DNA of 64,000 nucleotides from Paenibacillus ferrarius (GCF_002027705.1 NZ_MBTG01000018.1:92176-156175), one strand, 5' to 3'; counted from the stretch's first letter, positions 1 through 10,159 are shown. Notes: generated by a model not told the origin, from the sequence alone. Numbers and translations are program-made.

Positions 1-984
1 TATGATGAAAGCAGTGATGATCGCGATAACCGAGACTACCCCCGCCAAAGCGAGCATGAAGTTCTGAATCCACCTGCTGTTCATGCCAAGATGCTTTTCT
101 GTCATGAGCAGCGCAATTTGCCAGTCCAGACCTTTCGTCTTGCTGTAAACTGCATAATTGGTTCTCTCCGCAGGTCCGAAGCTGATTATTCCCTCTTCAT
201 CTTCCTCATCCGGCAAAGACTCCAAGAAGAGGTCGCTTGTACCGCTGCCTCCTGCCATTAATTGCGCCATTCCAATTCGCTTGCTAGGGCTCATGACAAG
301 TGTTTCCGCGCCATCAGGCAGCCGGATATCATTCAGAATATTCCAGATAGATTTGGCATCCAGCTCGACCATCACATAGCCCAGCACGTGCTGAAATCGG
401 TTAATATCCTTGATTTCTTTGATAAAGAGGACCTCATCCCCTTGCACGATGCTTAGATGTTCCACTTCGCTGGCATAGAACCACTTTTCTTTGATTGTGC
501 CGTCCAAAAGGGGTTGTAAACCAGCTTCAAGTTGAAGCTGGTCGATGCCCAAGAAATTAGGGCTAGCCGAGACGAAGGCTGGATTCCCTTTCATAAAATA
601 GCTGACCTTGAGCACGTTGCTCTTGCCCACGTAATTGCTTACGTTTTTGTTCAGCAGATTAAAAAAATCAATCACTTCCCCCGAAGTCAAAGCTCGCTCA
701 GATACCGTTCTTAGAATGAGTTGAATATCATAATTGCTTTGCGTCAGATCGGCAATGTTATAGGCGGTTTCAATACCGAAGGCGATGTTTTTCTCCGCCT
801 GCTTCAAGGTTTCCAAATAAGCCTTGCCTGTCTGTTCAACCACCGACTTATGAATCGTAATATAGGAGAAATAGACCAATACCATAACCGGAATAATGAT
901 TAAAATTAAATAGGAAATAACCAGCTTGGTCCGCAAGTTGATGCTATAGTAAACGCCACTGAGCTTGTTTATCAGTTTTCTCAT
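1..984 (-). CDS. YesM-type sensor histidine kinase, N-terminal part (cut by window edge)
   Basis: The gene starts at ATG 984 and reads leftward off the window, giving 328 codons without a stop. The N-terminus (MRKLINKLSG) is followed by a membrane segment at about residues 19-40, an extracytoplasmic sensing region of about 260 residues, and a second membrane segment at about 305-328 right at the edge. HAMP, kinase and ATPase parts must lie outside. This layout is typical of YesM-like kinases that sense carbohydrate-related cues. Its ATG overlaps the TGA of the response regulator upstream (ATGA, 4-bp overlap), so the two are translationally coupled and form one two-component system. The family call rests on topology and on the YesN-type partner, because the catalytic domain is not visible. 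Confidence 0.85.
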   Translation of the reverse strand, partial: MRKLINKLSGVYYSINLRTKLVISYLILIIIPVMVLVYFSYITIHKSVVEQTGKAYLETLKQAEKNIAFGIETAYNIADLTQSNYDIQLILRTVSERALTSGEVIDFFNLLNKNVSNYVGKSNVLKVSYFMKGNPAFVSASPNFLGIDQLQLEAGLQPLLDGTIKEKWFYASEVEHLSIVQGDEVLFIKEIKDINRFQHVLGYVMVELDAKSIWNILNDIRLPDGAETLVMSPSKRIGMAQLMAGGSGTSDLFLESLPDEEDEEGIISFGPAERTNYAVYSKTKGLDWQIALLMTEKHLGMNSRWIQNFMLALAGVVSVIAIITAFII

Positions 985-2075
985 AGCATTTTCTCCCGAT
1001 ATTCCATAGGGTTGACGCCTACTACTTTTTTGAATATTTTGGTGAAATAGTGCGTATCTTGGTACCCGACCTGATTCGCTACTTCATATATTTTGATTGA
1101 GGCGTCCTTGAGCAGCACCTGCGCCTTCTTTAATCTTACATGCGTGATATAATCGTTAATCGTGTGTCCCGTTTCCTTTTTGAATAACGTCTGAAGATGT
1201 CCAGGAGACATGAATACTTCCGCCGCCAGCTGCCCGATCGTCAGATTCTGATAGTAGACTTTATGAATAATGCTCTCAACATCCCGAATAATCCTTCGGG
1301 ACTTGCTGTTTCGCAACTCATTCGAAGCTTTCTCCAAATAAACCAACTTTTCGAGCACAAACATCTCGATTTGCTGAGGGCTCTGCATGGATCTGAATTG
1401 GTGCAAGGACTCTTTAACCTCCTGGGCAATTGCAGACTCTATATGCGTGGCTGCGCTTCGAATCGCTTTAATTAGAAGCTCGCTGCAAATGGTCGTCAAA
1501 AACAGCATACTTTCCATTTTCAATTGTCGAATCGTAATAAAAAGTTGCTGGACCTCAGCTGTTAGCGCTTCTGTCTGTCCCGTGCTGCACAATCCTATGA
1601 TCTTCTCCACAGAATCCACGATCACCGGCAATCCTGTCGATGAAATACTGCCTGAATAATATTGGCTAACGTCGTCTTTTAATCGTTTCTCAGCTCTCTC
1701 CTTATCTAGCTTAGCGACAACTTTGCCTACAACCTGCTTTAATTCCTCCCGATTGAAAGGCTTTAATATATAATCAATTGCATCCAATTTAATCGATGCT
1801 TTCACATACTGAATATCTTGATGAGCGCTGATCATAATCACCATTACCGCAGGCTGCTCATGTTTCAACTTGTCTACAAATTGGATGCCGTCCATTACCG
1901 GCATCACAACATCCGTAATCACGATATTTGGCCGCAGATCGCGGGCAACGAGCAGAGCTTCCGCCCCGTCTTCCGCTTCCCCCGTAATCTCGATACCCAG
2001 ACTATCCCAGTCGATGAGATCTCGCAGGCCTTCCCTCGAAATATAATCGTCGTCGACAAGCATCATTGTATACAT
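981..2075 (-). CDS. YesN-type response regulator, AraC-family DNA-binding domain
   Basis: A receiver domain (about residues 1-120; acidic DDD near the start, phospho-acceptor Asp in ITDVVMPVMDG) is followed by a variable linker and a C-terminal AraC double helix-turn-helix (about 265-364; SPGHLQTLFKKETG and the GYQDTHYFTKIFKK signature). ATG 2075 is chosen over the upstream in-frame start at 2096 because AAGGAGG lies at proper spacing in front of it. The protein is then 364 residues, normal for the family. It is coupled to the sensor kinase downstream. Such regulators usually activate a neighbouring sugar ABC transporter or glycosidase gene. Here the adjacent transporter is reduced to a scrap, so the secreted enzymes upstream are the likely targets (inference). 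Confidence 0.93.
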   Translation of the reverse strand: MYTMMLVDDDYISREGLRDLIDWDSLGIEITGEAEDGAEALLVARDLRPNIVITDVVMPVMDGIQFVDKLKHEQPAVMVIMISAHQDIQYVKASIKLDAIDYILKPFNREELKQVVGKVVAKLDKERAEKRLKDDVSQYYSGSISSTGLPVIVDSVEKIIGLCSTGQTEALTAEVQQLFITIRQLKMESMLFLTTICSELLIKAIRSAATHIESAIAQEVKESLHQFRSMQSPQQIEMFVLEKLVYLEKASNELRNSKSRRIIRDVESIIHKVYYQNLTIGQLAAEVFMSPGHLQTLFKKETGHTINDYITHVRLKKAQVLLKDASIKIYEVANQVGYQDTHYFTKIFKKVVGVNPMEYREKML

Positions 2076-2333
2076 GGGCAGGGACCTCCTTGGCAATTTG
2101 AGAGCGTTCTCTTAATTGTATCTTACTGCGATAGATTTGCTCAATCAGAATGTAAAGTAATGTGGTGGTGAGTGGTGAATCTTATTCCCCTGATCGCTGG
2201 TAATAACACCGAGTCCCAACATCGTTTGAATTGCGGCCTTAGACCGATGGAATCCTCCCATTTTTAACTTATCTGGGTTTTGCATCTATGGATATCAGAA
2301 CGCGCGCACACGCCCTGTTTCTCCCGTTCATGT

Positions 2334-2474
2334 CTATTGCTTGACAACGCCCAGCGTCATACCCATCACAAAGTATTTTTGCAGAAACGGGTACACTAGC
2401 AGAATCGGTAGCGTTGAGACGATAATAGCCGCGGCCCGGAACGTCTTGGAGGCGATATGCACTATGTCGGCCTT
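2334..2474 (-). pseudogene. C-terminal remnant of a carbohydrate ABC transporter permease
   Basis: About 46 residues resemble the last transmembrane helix and tail of MalG/LplC-type permeases (TLPILLVYPFLQKYFV followed by the usual G-V-K near the stop). Nothing upstream continues the homology: the reading frame runs straight into the terminator hairpin at 2481-2524. The rest of the gene and the other transporter genes are missing. This is best read as the end of a deleted lplABC-like operon that once sat between the two-component system and the secreted enzymes. The remaining bases from 2097 to 2333 hold nothing I can identify. Confidence 0.75.
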
Positions 2475-2480
2475 CAAGAA

Positions 2481-2524
2481 AAAGGACCCCAAATTCCACT
2501 TTGCAGTGGAATTTGGGGTCCTTT
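2481..2524 (-). terminator. Intrinsic terminator, perfect 20-bp stem
   Basis: Bases 2481-2500 and 2505-2524 are exact reverse complements around a 4-base loop (TTGC). On the minus strand the stem is followed by a T-rich run (TTTTTCTT). It terminates the glycoside hydrolase gene that ends at 2593, and it sits exactly at the break point of the permease remnant. Confidence 0.85.
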
Positions 2525-2592
2525 CATGTGTAAATTGGGACGTTCCCATTCCATGCGAACGATTTTGGAACTACCCCCTTATCGTACGATCG

Positions 2593-5500
2593 TTACGGCT
2601 TTTCGCCCGTAGCCGCAAGGATGAACAAGATGCTGTTTTTATTGCTGACAATGTCGATAGATTGAATGATCTTGTTCGGTTGGGGATTATCAAATACCGA
2701 GACGAATAATGCCCGTTCCCCCGTCGCGTGCGTAATCACCTTCTCTCCAATCGGTACGGCAGGATCAATTCCAGGCACATACCAATCGTTGATGTTCACC
2801 TTGTTGAGCAGCTCGTGCGTGGCCGTCGTGCCGTCGTCATAATGCAGGATGAACTCTCCTAGTTTCGCTCCCTTGGCGGCATCGACATACATTGCCGTAT
2901 ACAAAAAACCGACTTTCGCCAGAGCTTTGCCGACGGGGATCCCTTTAATCCGAGCAGGAATATTCGGACGGATGACACCACCCAGTGTTGCGACGGAAAC
3001 CGGAGCGCTGCGATCCTTGATATCGAACGGGACGCCTCCCACCGCACGTTTCCCAGTTTTGAAATCCGTCGCACCCAAATTGTCTGTGCCGAGATCCGCC
3101 CAGCCGCCTTGCCCATCCCCAGCCGTCTCATCCGTGTAGGTCTGGTTCATCGCCGTGGTCAGGTCGAGATACTCTTTTTTAGCATCAACAATCTGATTCG
3201 GCACCACCACCGAACCGATCTCCCCTACGTATGTCAAGGAGATGTCGTCGAGCAGCACCTTGCCGGCACCCGAATAAATGCCGAAGCCGATCGACTGTTT
3301 CACCGTAGGCGTTACGGGCACTTCAAAATCGAAGATCAACGGTACAAATTCCGTGTCCGAGATATCGGCCAAATAACCATCCTTCGTATTGTTCACACTC
3401 GGCGAACGATCATAGAAGAAGGTATAGGCCTTCAAACTTGAATCCCCGGCAAGCCGTTTGAAATACGCGGTAAGTCTGTATTTGCCCGGCTTGTGCAGCT
3501 CCGTATCCTCAAATACGTAGACTCGTCCTCCCCCACCGGATGTAAGCTCCATGCTGTAATTGCCGGTACGCGCCGTTTGGCTGAGAATAATTTTCGCCTG
3601 CGTATCGTTCGGATTTAGCTTATCCCTGAATATCCAGCCCGTCGGAATGACGCCCTGCAACCCCATCGCTGGATCGCCCAGCACCTCTTCGAAGCTTTCA
3701 TTCGTGTGGAGCGGAACCTCGCCAAGCAACGTGGTCTTCGTTAATTCGAGTGGCTGGCTGCTGATGATGTAAGCTGTGCTCTTGACACGGAAGACCGTTT
3801 TGCCGTTCTCCGTCGTAACCGGAACCGTTTGACCATAGATGTCAGTCACCTGCATAATGCCGCCTGATGCTTCAATCGCATATTCGCCGATCGCTGATCC
3901 GAGCATACTCAGGTATGTGCCGTCCGCTCTGCGGAAGTAGTGACGGATAGTAAAGTTATCGCTTGCGGCAAATGTATATTTCCCAAGATACCGATCCGCC
4001 TTGCGAATTTGGTTCTGAAAAGCCGCGACTACCTGAAAATCAGCATTCGGCGTCATCGTAAACCGACTGAAAAACACGTCCATCAAGCCCATATTGATGA
4101 AGCGGTCATACCCTCTCTCCAAAAACATCGCAAACCACTCAATCGTCTTGAATTCGCGCGCTTTTTTGTTAAACAAGGTATACCACATATGCTCGGACAT
4201 CCAGTAAGGAACACCCGGGCGTTTCTCCTTGAGCTTGTCGATCCATATATCCGTCTTGGCCGTCCCGCCGTAAGCATGAAGATTAAATACATCAAAGTAG
4301 CCCTCAGCATACTGATCTTCCAGCAGTTGCAACGGCATCTGACTGTCGGCAGCATCGCTGTCGGAGAATCCGCTAGTTGAAATCAGCGCGTCCGGGTCGG
4401 CTCGTTTCGCTTCCTGATATGCGATTCTCAACATTTGGGCGTACAGCTCCGTCGAGCCCGGGAAGGCGGAAGGATCGGCCGGCGGATGGAAGTTGACCTC
4501 GTTGTAAATCTCCCAAACCTTCACATCGTCTTTGTAACGGGAAACCGTCTGGTAGACATAGTTCGCCCACTCTTGCAGATCACGAGGCAGCCAGCGCTCC
4601 GGCCGCTTGGCCAGATCACTCTTGGCTTGAATCTCCGGCGGAGATGGAATACCTGCCCATTGTGGCAAATATCCAAGTGTTCCGAGTATGTCCATGCCAG
4701 CTTCCCTTGCTTTGGCGACGTAAGCATCCGTCTTCTCCCAGTCGAACGCTCCTTTCACTGGCTCAACGATCCGCCAGCGGAAAGGACTGCGTGTCGTCTT
4801 CACGTTCATGCCCTTCAATATCGCCGGGTCAAAATCGTCCAACAGATACGTGCCATAATAGTCGGCAAGCTGGCCGTCCGGGCTGGATGCATCGTTTGCC
4901 GGCAAAACGGCGATCCCGGTATCCCAGGTAGTCAGGAGCTGACCCTCGTAAGAAACCGTCGTCTGCAGATTGTAGTAGCCGCGTCCCGCTAGCTCAGGCA
5001 ACGCAATCTCATGGATATGATATCTCCTGTCACTCTGCGAAAGAACCGTAATCTCTTTCTCCATGACAGGCTCCCCGTCCGCATTATTTGCTTTGATCTT
5101 CACCTGGTAACTCTTAGATGAATCAGACATGTTAAGAGCGACGAACGGAGTTATTACAGGTGCGCCTTCTGTAAATACCGATTTTTCCGGTCTGCCTACA
5201 GGCGTCAAGCTGTGGTAACCTATTGTCCGATGCCAATTCGTACGCCTGTGCTCGATTTCCTTCAAGCCGTTGACTGCTAGTAAGCTCGTATCAGCATCGC
5301 CCGTGAATACAATCCCAGGACTCACTGTGAGCTCCGCCGCCGACAATGCTCTGGTCGATATTTTCAGCGCCTCGGTATGGAACGGCTCCGACTTGTCAAC
5401 CTCGAATCGATATGGCAGCAGATCGCTGCGGATCGGTCCCGCCATCGGTGCCGATTGTTTCAGCACACCATTGACATATAACCGTAGCTCCGTCCCCCAA

Positions 5501-5931
5501 GTTATGGCGACATTGATACGCTGCCCAGGTGTGTAAGTAAATGTAGTGTCCAGAGCTTTCTGCGTGTTGACCCCGTCTCGCAATATGAATGCGAGACCGC
5601 GTTCCGGCCGGGCAGGAACATAGATACCCATGAGCGTATTCCCGATCTCTTTGGTCGGCGATACCTTGAACACATAATCCCAATCGTTGCCGAACTGCTC
5701 AAAATCTTTATCGATCCGCATCGTTAACTGTATCGTCCCCTGATCGGGGCGCAAGATGCCAGGGGCATAATCTTGAAACAGCGTCTCCGACTCGGTAAAG
5801 TACGCATTCGCGTCAGGCGCCTCAATGGCTGCTGCCCCCACCGACACCGGTACCGCCAGCGTTAACAGCAACGATAGCACCAGCAGCAACAATAATCCCC
5901 GTCTGGCTTTTTTCCTTCCGTATAGGCTCAT
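2593..5931 (-). CDS. Secreted clan-A glycoside hydrolase with LamG-like and carbohydrate-binding regions
   Basis: This 1112-residue exported protein has a signal peptide at residues 1-33 (Arg/Lys start, long Leu stretch, cut near VGAAA). A LamG/concanavalin-like domain spans about 45-205 and an Ig-like linker follows to 350. The (beta/alpha)8 domain runs from about 355 to 680: VWEIYNEVNF carries the likely acid/base Glu478 after an Asn, and YWMSEH carries a likely nucleophile Glu580, the GH-A clan pattern (closest in feel to GH39/GH5). The tail holds a CBM4/9-like beta-sandwich (about 740-900) and an unassigned beta-rich domain to the end. GGAGG precedes ATG 5931. It follows the beta-helix gene by 37 bp, probably co-transcribed. 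The substrate cannot be told from sequence. Confidence 0.82.
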   Translation of the reverse strand: MSLYGRKKARRGLLLLLVLSLLLTLAVPVSVGAAAIEAPDANAYFTESETLFQDYAPGILRPDQGTIQLTMRIDKDFEQFGNDWDYVFKVSPTKEIGNTLMGIYVPARPERGLAFILRDGVNTQKALDTTFTYTPGQRINVAITWGTELRLYVNGVLKQSAPMAGPIRSDLLPYRFEVDKSEPFHTEALKISTRALSAAELTVSPGIVFTGDADTSLLAVNGLKEIEHRRTNWHRTIGYHSLTPVGRPEKSVFTEGAPVITPFVALNMSDSSKSYQVKIKANNADGEPVMEKEITVLSQSDRRYHIHEIALPELAGRGYYNLQTTVSYEGQLLTTWDTGIAVLPANDASSPDGQLADYYGTYLLDDFDPAILKGMNVKTTRSPFRWRIVEPVKGAFDWEKTDAYVAKAREAGMDILGTLGYLPQWAGIPSPPEIQAKSDLAKRPERWLPRDLQEWANYVYQTVSRYKDDVKVWEIYNEVNFHPPADPSAFPGSTELYAQMLRIAYQEAKRADPDALISTSGFSDSDAADSQMPLQLLEDQYAEGYFDVFNLHAYGGTAKTDIWIDKLKEKRPGVPYWMSEHMWYTLFNKKAREFKTIEWFAMFLERGYDRFINMGLMDVFFSRFTMTPNADFQVVAAFQNQIRKADRYLGKYTFAASDNFTIRHYFRRADGTYLSMLGSAIGEYAIEASGGIMQVTDIYGQTVPVTTENGKTVFRVKSTAYIISSQPLELTKTTLLGEVPLHTNESFEEVLGDPAMGLQGVIPTGWIFRDKLNPNDTQAKIILSQTARTGNYSMELTSGGGGRVYVFEDTELHKPGKYRLTAYFKRLAGDSSLKAYTFFYDRSPSVNNTKDGYLADISDTEFVPLIFDFEVPVTPTVKQSIGFGIYSGAGKVLLDDISLTYVGEIGSVVVPNQIVDAKKEYLDLTTAMNQTYTDETAGDGQGGWADLGTDNLGATDFKTGKRAVGGVPFDIKDRSAPVSVATLGGVIRPNIPARIKGIPVGKALAKVGFLYTAMYVDAAKGAKLGEFILHYDDGTTATHELLNKVNINDWYVPGIDPAVPIGEKVITHATGERALFVSVFDNPQPNKIIQSIDIVSNKNSILFILAATGEKP

Positions 5932-5968
5932 TTTTCTACCTCCGTAGGTTCCCTTCTTCAGTTAACAG

Positions 5969-8900
5969 TTACCCTCTTATGATACGACCAGCAACAAACG
6001 CCAGCTCGAACAAATCAATCTTGCCATCCCGGTTCAGATCATAATCGCGAATCAGCGACCACTCTGTACTGGAAGTGTTGGCCGAAGTTTTCGCGTAATG
6101 ATGAGCAATCAGCGCCAGGTCGCCAATCGAGATGCGTCCATCGCCGTTCAGATCGCCGACGGTCGCGGTAATTTTCCAGCTCGTAAAGGCTGCGATCGCT
6201 TCGTTCAGCGCAGTCGTTGCTGCTTGAACCTGCCCGGCAGTTGCCGTCAGACTGCCTGATACTGCTTCGGCATCTGCAATGGCGGCAGCCAGCAGTGCGT
6301 GTTGCTGATTCAGAGATCCCGGCCAATATCGGCCCACTTCCGTTCCTTCCGTCGCCGAGGCGAGCACACTTGCCGCCGTAGCAATCAACTCGTTCAACGC
6401 ATCCTTGTCAACCGTGTTCCCTACTGAAATCGTACGGGACGCGAGCGCCAAGACATATTCGCGGCCCTGCATATCGGCGCCTGTCGCCGCCGATACGCTG
6501 ACATTCGTCGAGCCTGCGGGCGCTTGTTCGGATACGTGGAAGGTTACTTTGACTATCGCCGTGTCGCCTTCGAGCATTCCTGCATCGCCCAGAACAGCTA
6601 GCAGCAAGTGCAAATGACCATCGTCGTTCCCTTTGTCTGCCATCGCGACGACTACGCCGTTTCTTAGGCCTGCGGCATCCACATACACCAGTACGTTCGG
6701 ATCGTAGTCAAGCTTGACGTCCAGTCCCGCCAGCTCCGATACCCCGTGGACACCAATCGTCAGCTCGATGTTCTCACCGGCAGCGACAACAGCATCCGAC
6801 TGCAGCGTTACTGCCGAAGCAGCGATCGCAAAGCGCACAACGCTCTGGTTATATACCGCGTCCGTTACGGTCAGCTTGTAGCGGCCAGGCTCCGATACGA
6901 CCGTTCCAGACAAGAAGGAAGCCTGCACCACGATCTCCCGGTCAATGGCAGATAGCGGCACCATCACCTTGGATATAGAAATTCGCTCCACAAGCCCGGA
7001 TGGATCATCCTCTGAATAATAGACCGATTGCGGCATGTAGCGCGACCGCATCCGATCGCCGCCATTGTCGCTTTCGATTCGGTAAAGAATAGCGGTACCT
7101 TCGTTGAATTGCGGCATGACCGGCTGATCATAGACAGCGCCGCTGACAACGCCTTCAATAACCGGAGGAGTTCGGTCAATGGTAAAAGCGACGCTCCTTG
7201 ACCGATTATCGGATACCGATACCTTCAGTACGTATGCTCCCTCCTGCGTCACCGAAGCGCCCGATACGAACGGCTCCGACGGACCGCCATTTTTGCTGAG
7301 CGTGCCAGTCCCTTCCGGAAATACCGGCTTCACGGTGTAATTGTAGGCATGCCCTTCCGCCACGCCTTTAACGACAATCGGGCCGAATACGATGGAGAAG
7401 GTTACCTCTGTCGCCAATCCGCTCGCCGCCTCAGCGCGCAGCAGATACGTGCCTTCTTCCCTTATTTCGCTGCCCGACAAGTAAGGCAACATGGTTCCCC
7501 CATTCTTACTAAGCGTCGCGCTCCCGGCAGAGTATGTTGCCGTAACGACAGTGGAATAGACAGCGCCGTTCGACACGCCGTAAATGGCCGGCGCAGCAGG
7601 CTCGCGGGACCAATCGCTTTCGTAAGCACCAATGTCTGGACGCATGCCTCGAGGAATCGCATTTCCGTCCATGTCAACCGTCAACCCGACGTCAGCGCCT
7701 GCATCCACGGCAGGTGATGGTTGCCCCAGCCGGTAATTCGTCGCAGCCGCATCAACAAACAGCGGGCTGGCGGCAACCGAGTGCTGATCTTTTTGCTTAG
7801 CTGCCGAGTAGTATGCTTGGGTTAAGCCGATGATTTTATCTGCCGCAAAGCTCGCGCTCACTCCGCCTTGGTTCCAAAACACGCCTCCGGAGGCCGGATC
7901 GTACAAGTTGTTATCGAGGATCAGATTCGATACCTGAGCTTCGTTGTCCACATCAACCACTAGCGTGTAATTAGCCGAATTGCCTGAAATCAGGTTATTC
8001 CGCACGCTCAGCCCGTTCAACTGACCGCTATTGCCGCCGCTTGGGCCGACGACCCGCAGCTTGAGCGCCGCTTCGCGCCCCGAATTGCTATGGAAGTCGG
8101 AGTCCGCAATCGTGTTGTTTAGTACACTTGTCCCGTTCAGCTTCCCTTTTAGATTCATCAGCATAATTCCCGAACTGTACTGGTCAATTACGGTAGCGCT
8201 TCCAATCTGATAAAGCAAATTGCCGTTAATCGCCAGGTTCAGCGAATCGGCATAGCTGGTGAGTGCAGAGATCCCGGTTCTTGCAATGTCATAAATACGA
8301 TTATTGGTAATTTGCGTATTGGACGCCGACTCGATCTGGATCCCTATACTTGATAAACTACCGCGTGACACATTGCCGTTTTTTCCGCTATACGTGTCTT
8401 TCCCGACCTTTCGAACTGTGTTATGCGTTACAACGTTGCTCAACGGGCGCGTCACAGTCGATGCCCCTCCGACATAAATACCTACCGAATCGCCGTCGTC
8501 CGTCCTCAGTACTCCGATATCCTGCACCGTATTGCCGCTGACCAAGTTTCGATCCGCACCGTTTTCTATGTAAACGCCATAGAAGTTCGCATCGTATATT
8601 TCGTTGCCGATCAGCTTGTTATCATCAGCCACCGTAATCCGGACGCCATGACGATCCGAGCCGTGCATGCGGCTGTTGCGAATCGTAACATGATGGCTAT
8701 CGCCATAGATTAGAGCCGAATACGAATAACCTCCGTACAAATCCAGGTCTTCGAGTTCCACGTAGCTCTTTTGATTGGAAGAGAAGGCGAAACGGTCATT
8801 CGTTACAATTTCCAGCTCGTGGCCCGAAGGCAAGCCGGACGTAGGCTTATAATAAACGCTTGTTGTCACCGAATCCCATGCCCATTCGCCAGACGCAAGC

Positions 8901-9436
8901 GAACCTTTTTGCGGCGCAGGAAGTTTCGCCTCGGTGTTATTGCCAGTCAACCTTCGCCCGTCCTCAAGTACAACGATCTGCCCATTCTGGCCGAAAGAGA
9001 CTGCTCGCCAATAATATTCGCCGTTAGCACCAGGCCCCTGCCAATCGGTCGCAAGCCTGCCTCCGCTGATGCGGGGAAGTGGCAAGTTCGTCGGTCCGTA
9101 ACTACCGAACACGATCGGGTTGTCCGCAGTACCTGATGCCCCTGGGGCAAACAATCCCCCCCGCCATATTTCACCGCGTTTAAACAATACTTTGTCGCCG
9201 GGCTGCAAAGCAGCGCCGCTCACTTTACCGATAGATTGCCAGGCCGTTTCCGGGCTTTTTCCGTCTCTCTTATCCAGACCTGCCGTTGCATCCACGTAAT
9301 AAACGTTGCCCGCTGCGGAAACCACACTGGGATTTTCGAGATTCTCCCATAGCGACGCGGCCGACAGGAGCACGACCGCGCTCACCGCCAGCTTCAGCGT
9401 TTGGGATCGCAGCCACCTGAAGATAGGTGTTGCCAT
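5969..9436 (-). CDS. Secreted beta-helix protein with cohesin and dockerin modules
   Basis: This protein of about 1155 residues begins with a signal peptide and then a long right-handed parallel beta-helix of the pectate-lyase/DUF1565 type (about 45-620, many N-N-x-I rungs such as NRIYDIARTGISA). Two or three short Ig-like repeats containing SKNGG follow. A cohesin-like domain lies at about 870-1010, a FIVAR-like helical segment at about 1015-1090, and a type-I dockerin at the C-terminus with two calcium-loop repeats (DLNGDGRISIGDLALIAHH; DLNRDGKIDLFELAFVAGR). Having both a cohesin and a dockerin in one secreted polypeptide suggests assembly with partner proteins. AAAGGAGG precedes ATG 9436; TTG 9439 is an alternative start. 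It likely acts on polysaccharide together with the neighbouring glycoside hydrolase. Confidence 0.83.
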   Translation of the reverse strand: MATPIFRWLRSQTLKLAVSAVVLLSAASLWENLENPSVVSAAGNVYYVDATAGLDKRDGKSPETAWQSIGKVSGAALQPGDKVLFKRGEIWRGGLFAPGASGTADNPIVFGSYGPTNLPLPRISGGRLATDWQGPGANGEYYWRAVSFGQNGQIVVLEDGRRLTGNNTEAKLPAPQKGSLASGEWAWDSVTTSVYYKPTSGLPSGHELEIVTNDRFAFSSNQKSYVELEDLDLYGGYSYSALIYGDSHHVTIRNSRMHGSDRHGVRITVADDNKLIGNEIYDANFYGVYIENGADRNLVSGNTVQDIGVLRTDDGDSVGIYVGGASTVTRPLSNVVTHNTVRKVGKDTYSGKNGNVSRGSLSSIGIQIESASNTQITNNRIYDIARTGISALTSYADSLNLAINGNLLYQIGSATVIDQYSSGIMLMNLKGKLNGTSVLNNTIADSDFHSNSGREAALKLRVVGPSGGNSGQLNGLSVRNNLISGNSANYTLVVDVDNEAQVSNLILDNNLYDPASGGVFWNQGGVSASFAADKIIGLTQAYYSAAKQKDQHSVAASPLFVDAAATNYRLGQPSPAVDAGADVGLTVDMDGNAIPRGMRPDIGAYESDWSREPAAPAIYGVSNGAVYSTVVTATYSAGSATLSKNGGTMLPYLSGSEIREEGTYLLRAEAASGLATEVTFSIVFGPIVVKGVAEGHAYNYTVKPVFPEGTGTLSKNGGPSEPFVSGASVTQEGAYVLKVSVSDNRSRSVAFTIDRTPPVIEGVVSGAVYDQPVMPQFNEGTAILYRIESDNGGDRMRSRYMPQSVYYSEDDPSGLVERISISKVMVPLSAIDREIVVQASFLSGTVVSEPGRYKLTVTDAVYNQSVVRFAIAASAVTLQSDAVVAAGENIELTIGVHGVSELAGLDVKLDYDPNVLVYVDAAGLRNGVVVAMADKGNDDGHLHLLLAVLGDAGMLEGDTAIVKVTFHVSEQAPAGSTNVSVSAATGADMQGREYVLALASRTISVGNTVDKDALNELIATAASVLASATEGTEVGRYWPGSLNQQHALLAAAIADAEAVSGSLTATAGQVQAATTALNEAIAAFTSWKITATVGDLNGDGRISIGDLALIAHHYAKTSANTSSTEWSLIRDYDLNRDGKIDLFELAFVAGRIIRG

Positions 9437-9795
9437 CAATTTTCAAACCTCCTTTAGCTCCATTAAAAGTAAACGATTCTCTCAAGCCGTAACCCTTACA
9501 TAACCGCCTTCTTTCCTTTGCCGACCGGTCGTCCGCCCCCTTTCCAAGTGTTTCTTCCATACTACCTGCGGCATGAAGTCGTTACAACCAGACAAATATC
9601 CGATTTTACTGAGAATCGCACGGTGTTTTGCTGCGCTGACTGCCAAGAAAAAAGACTCGTCTTCCAGCAACCGTGGCGATACATTCGCCTGTTGCCGGCA
9701 AGAGAGCCTGACCTAACGCATATCCGATTATTGTTCTTTGAATCGTCCCGACTTGAGCCTCGCCATAACTCGACAGCCTTGACCCGGGGCGCTCT

Positions 9796-9917
9796 CTAAC
9801 CGTCACTGTACCGCTCGAGCACCGAGGCAAGCCGATCCGAATCCATACCGGCCCCGTTATCGGCCACCTGAAGCAGCAGATCGCCGCCGCCCTCCCTCCA
9901 GGCGCGGATCACGATGT
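9796..9917 (-). pseudogene. C-terminal scrap of a sensor histidine kinase ATPase domain
   Basis: About 38 residues read as the core of a YesM-type HATPase domain: a beta strand, then LLLQVADNGAGMDSDRL, the ADP-binding G1 box. The stop follows within a dozen codons, so the G2 box is lost or out of frame. Homology ends abruptly at about 9917, exactly where a TGT-initiated Tn7-like end begins, which suggests a kinase gene was broken by that insertion. The 350 bases between the start of the beta-helix gene (9437) and this scrap contain no gene I can support. Confidence 0.6.
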
Positions 9918-10046
9918 TTATGCAATTGATTAAGTTTATAGTAATGATCGCAATTATTAATTTGGCAGCCTTCGCAAAATAAGTTTTAGACTGTTCCAAT
10001 AAAGTAAGCAGCGGCGGACTAAGACGTGAAAATAAAGTCTTAGACT
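9915..10046 (+). repeat. Putative transposon left end with spaced TnsB-like boxes
   Basis: Boxes lie at about 9924-9941 (weak), 9975-9992 (CAAAATAAGTTTTAGACT) and 10028-10046 (GAAAATAAAGTCTTAGACT). They are in the same orientation and separated by tens of bases, as in a Tn7 left end. A short dyad CTAAGAC/GTCTTAG (10019-10043) overlaps the last box. Confidence 0.5.
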
Positions 10047-10159
10047 GCCACTGCTATTTCAGCCTGATATTGAACTAACATTCCCCAGTTAGCGTAACGA
10101 TTAGTTAATCGAATACTCAGTTAACATTTGATTTCGACGGAAAGTGATTGTTCCTAATG

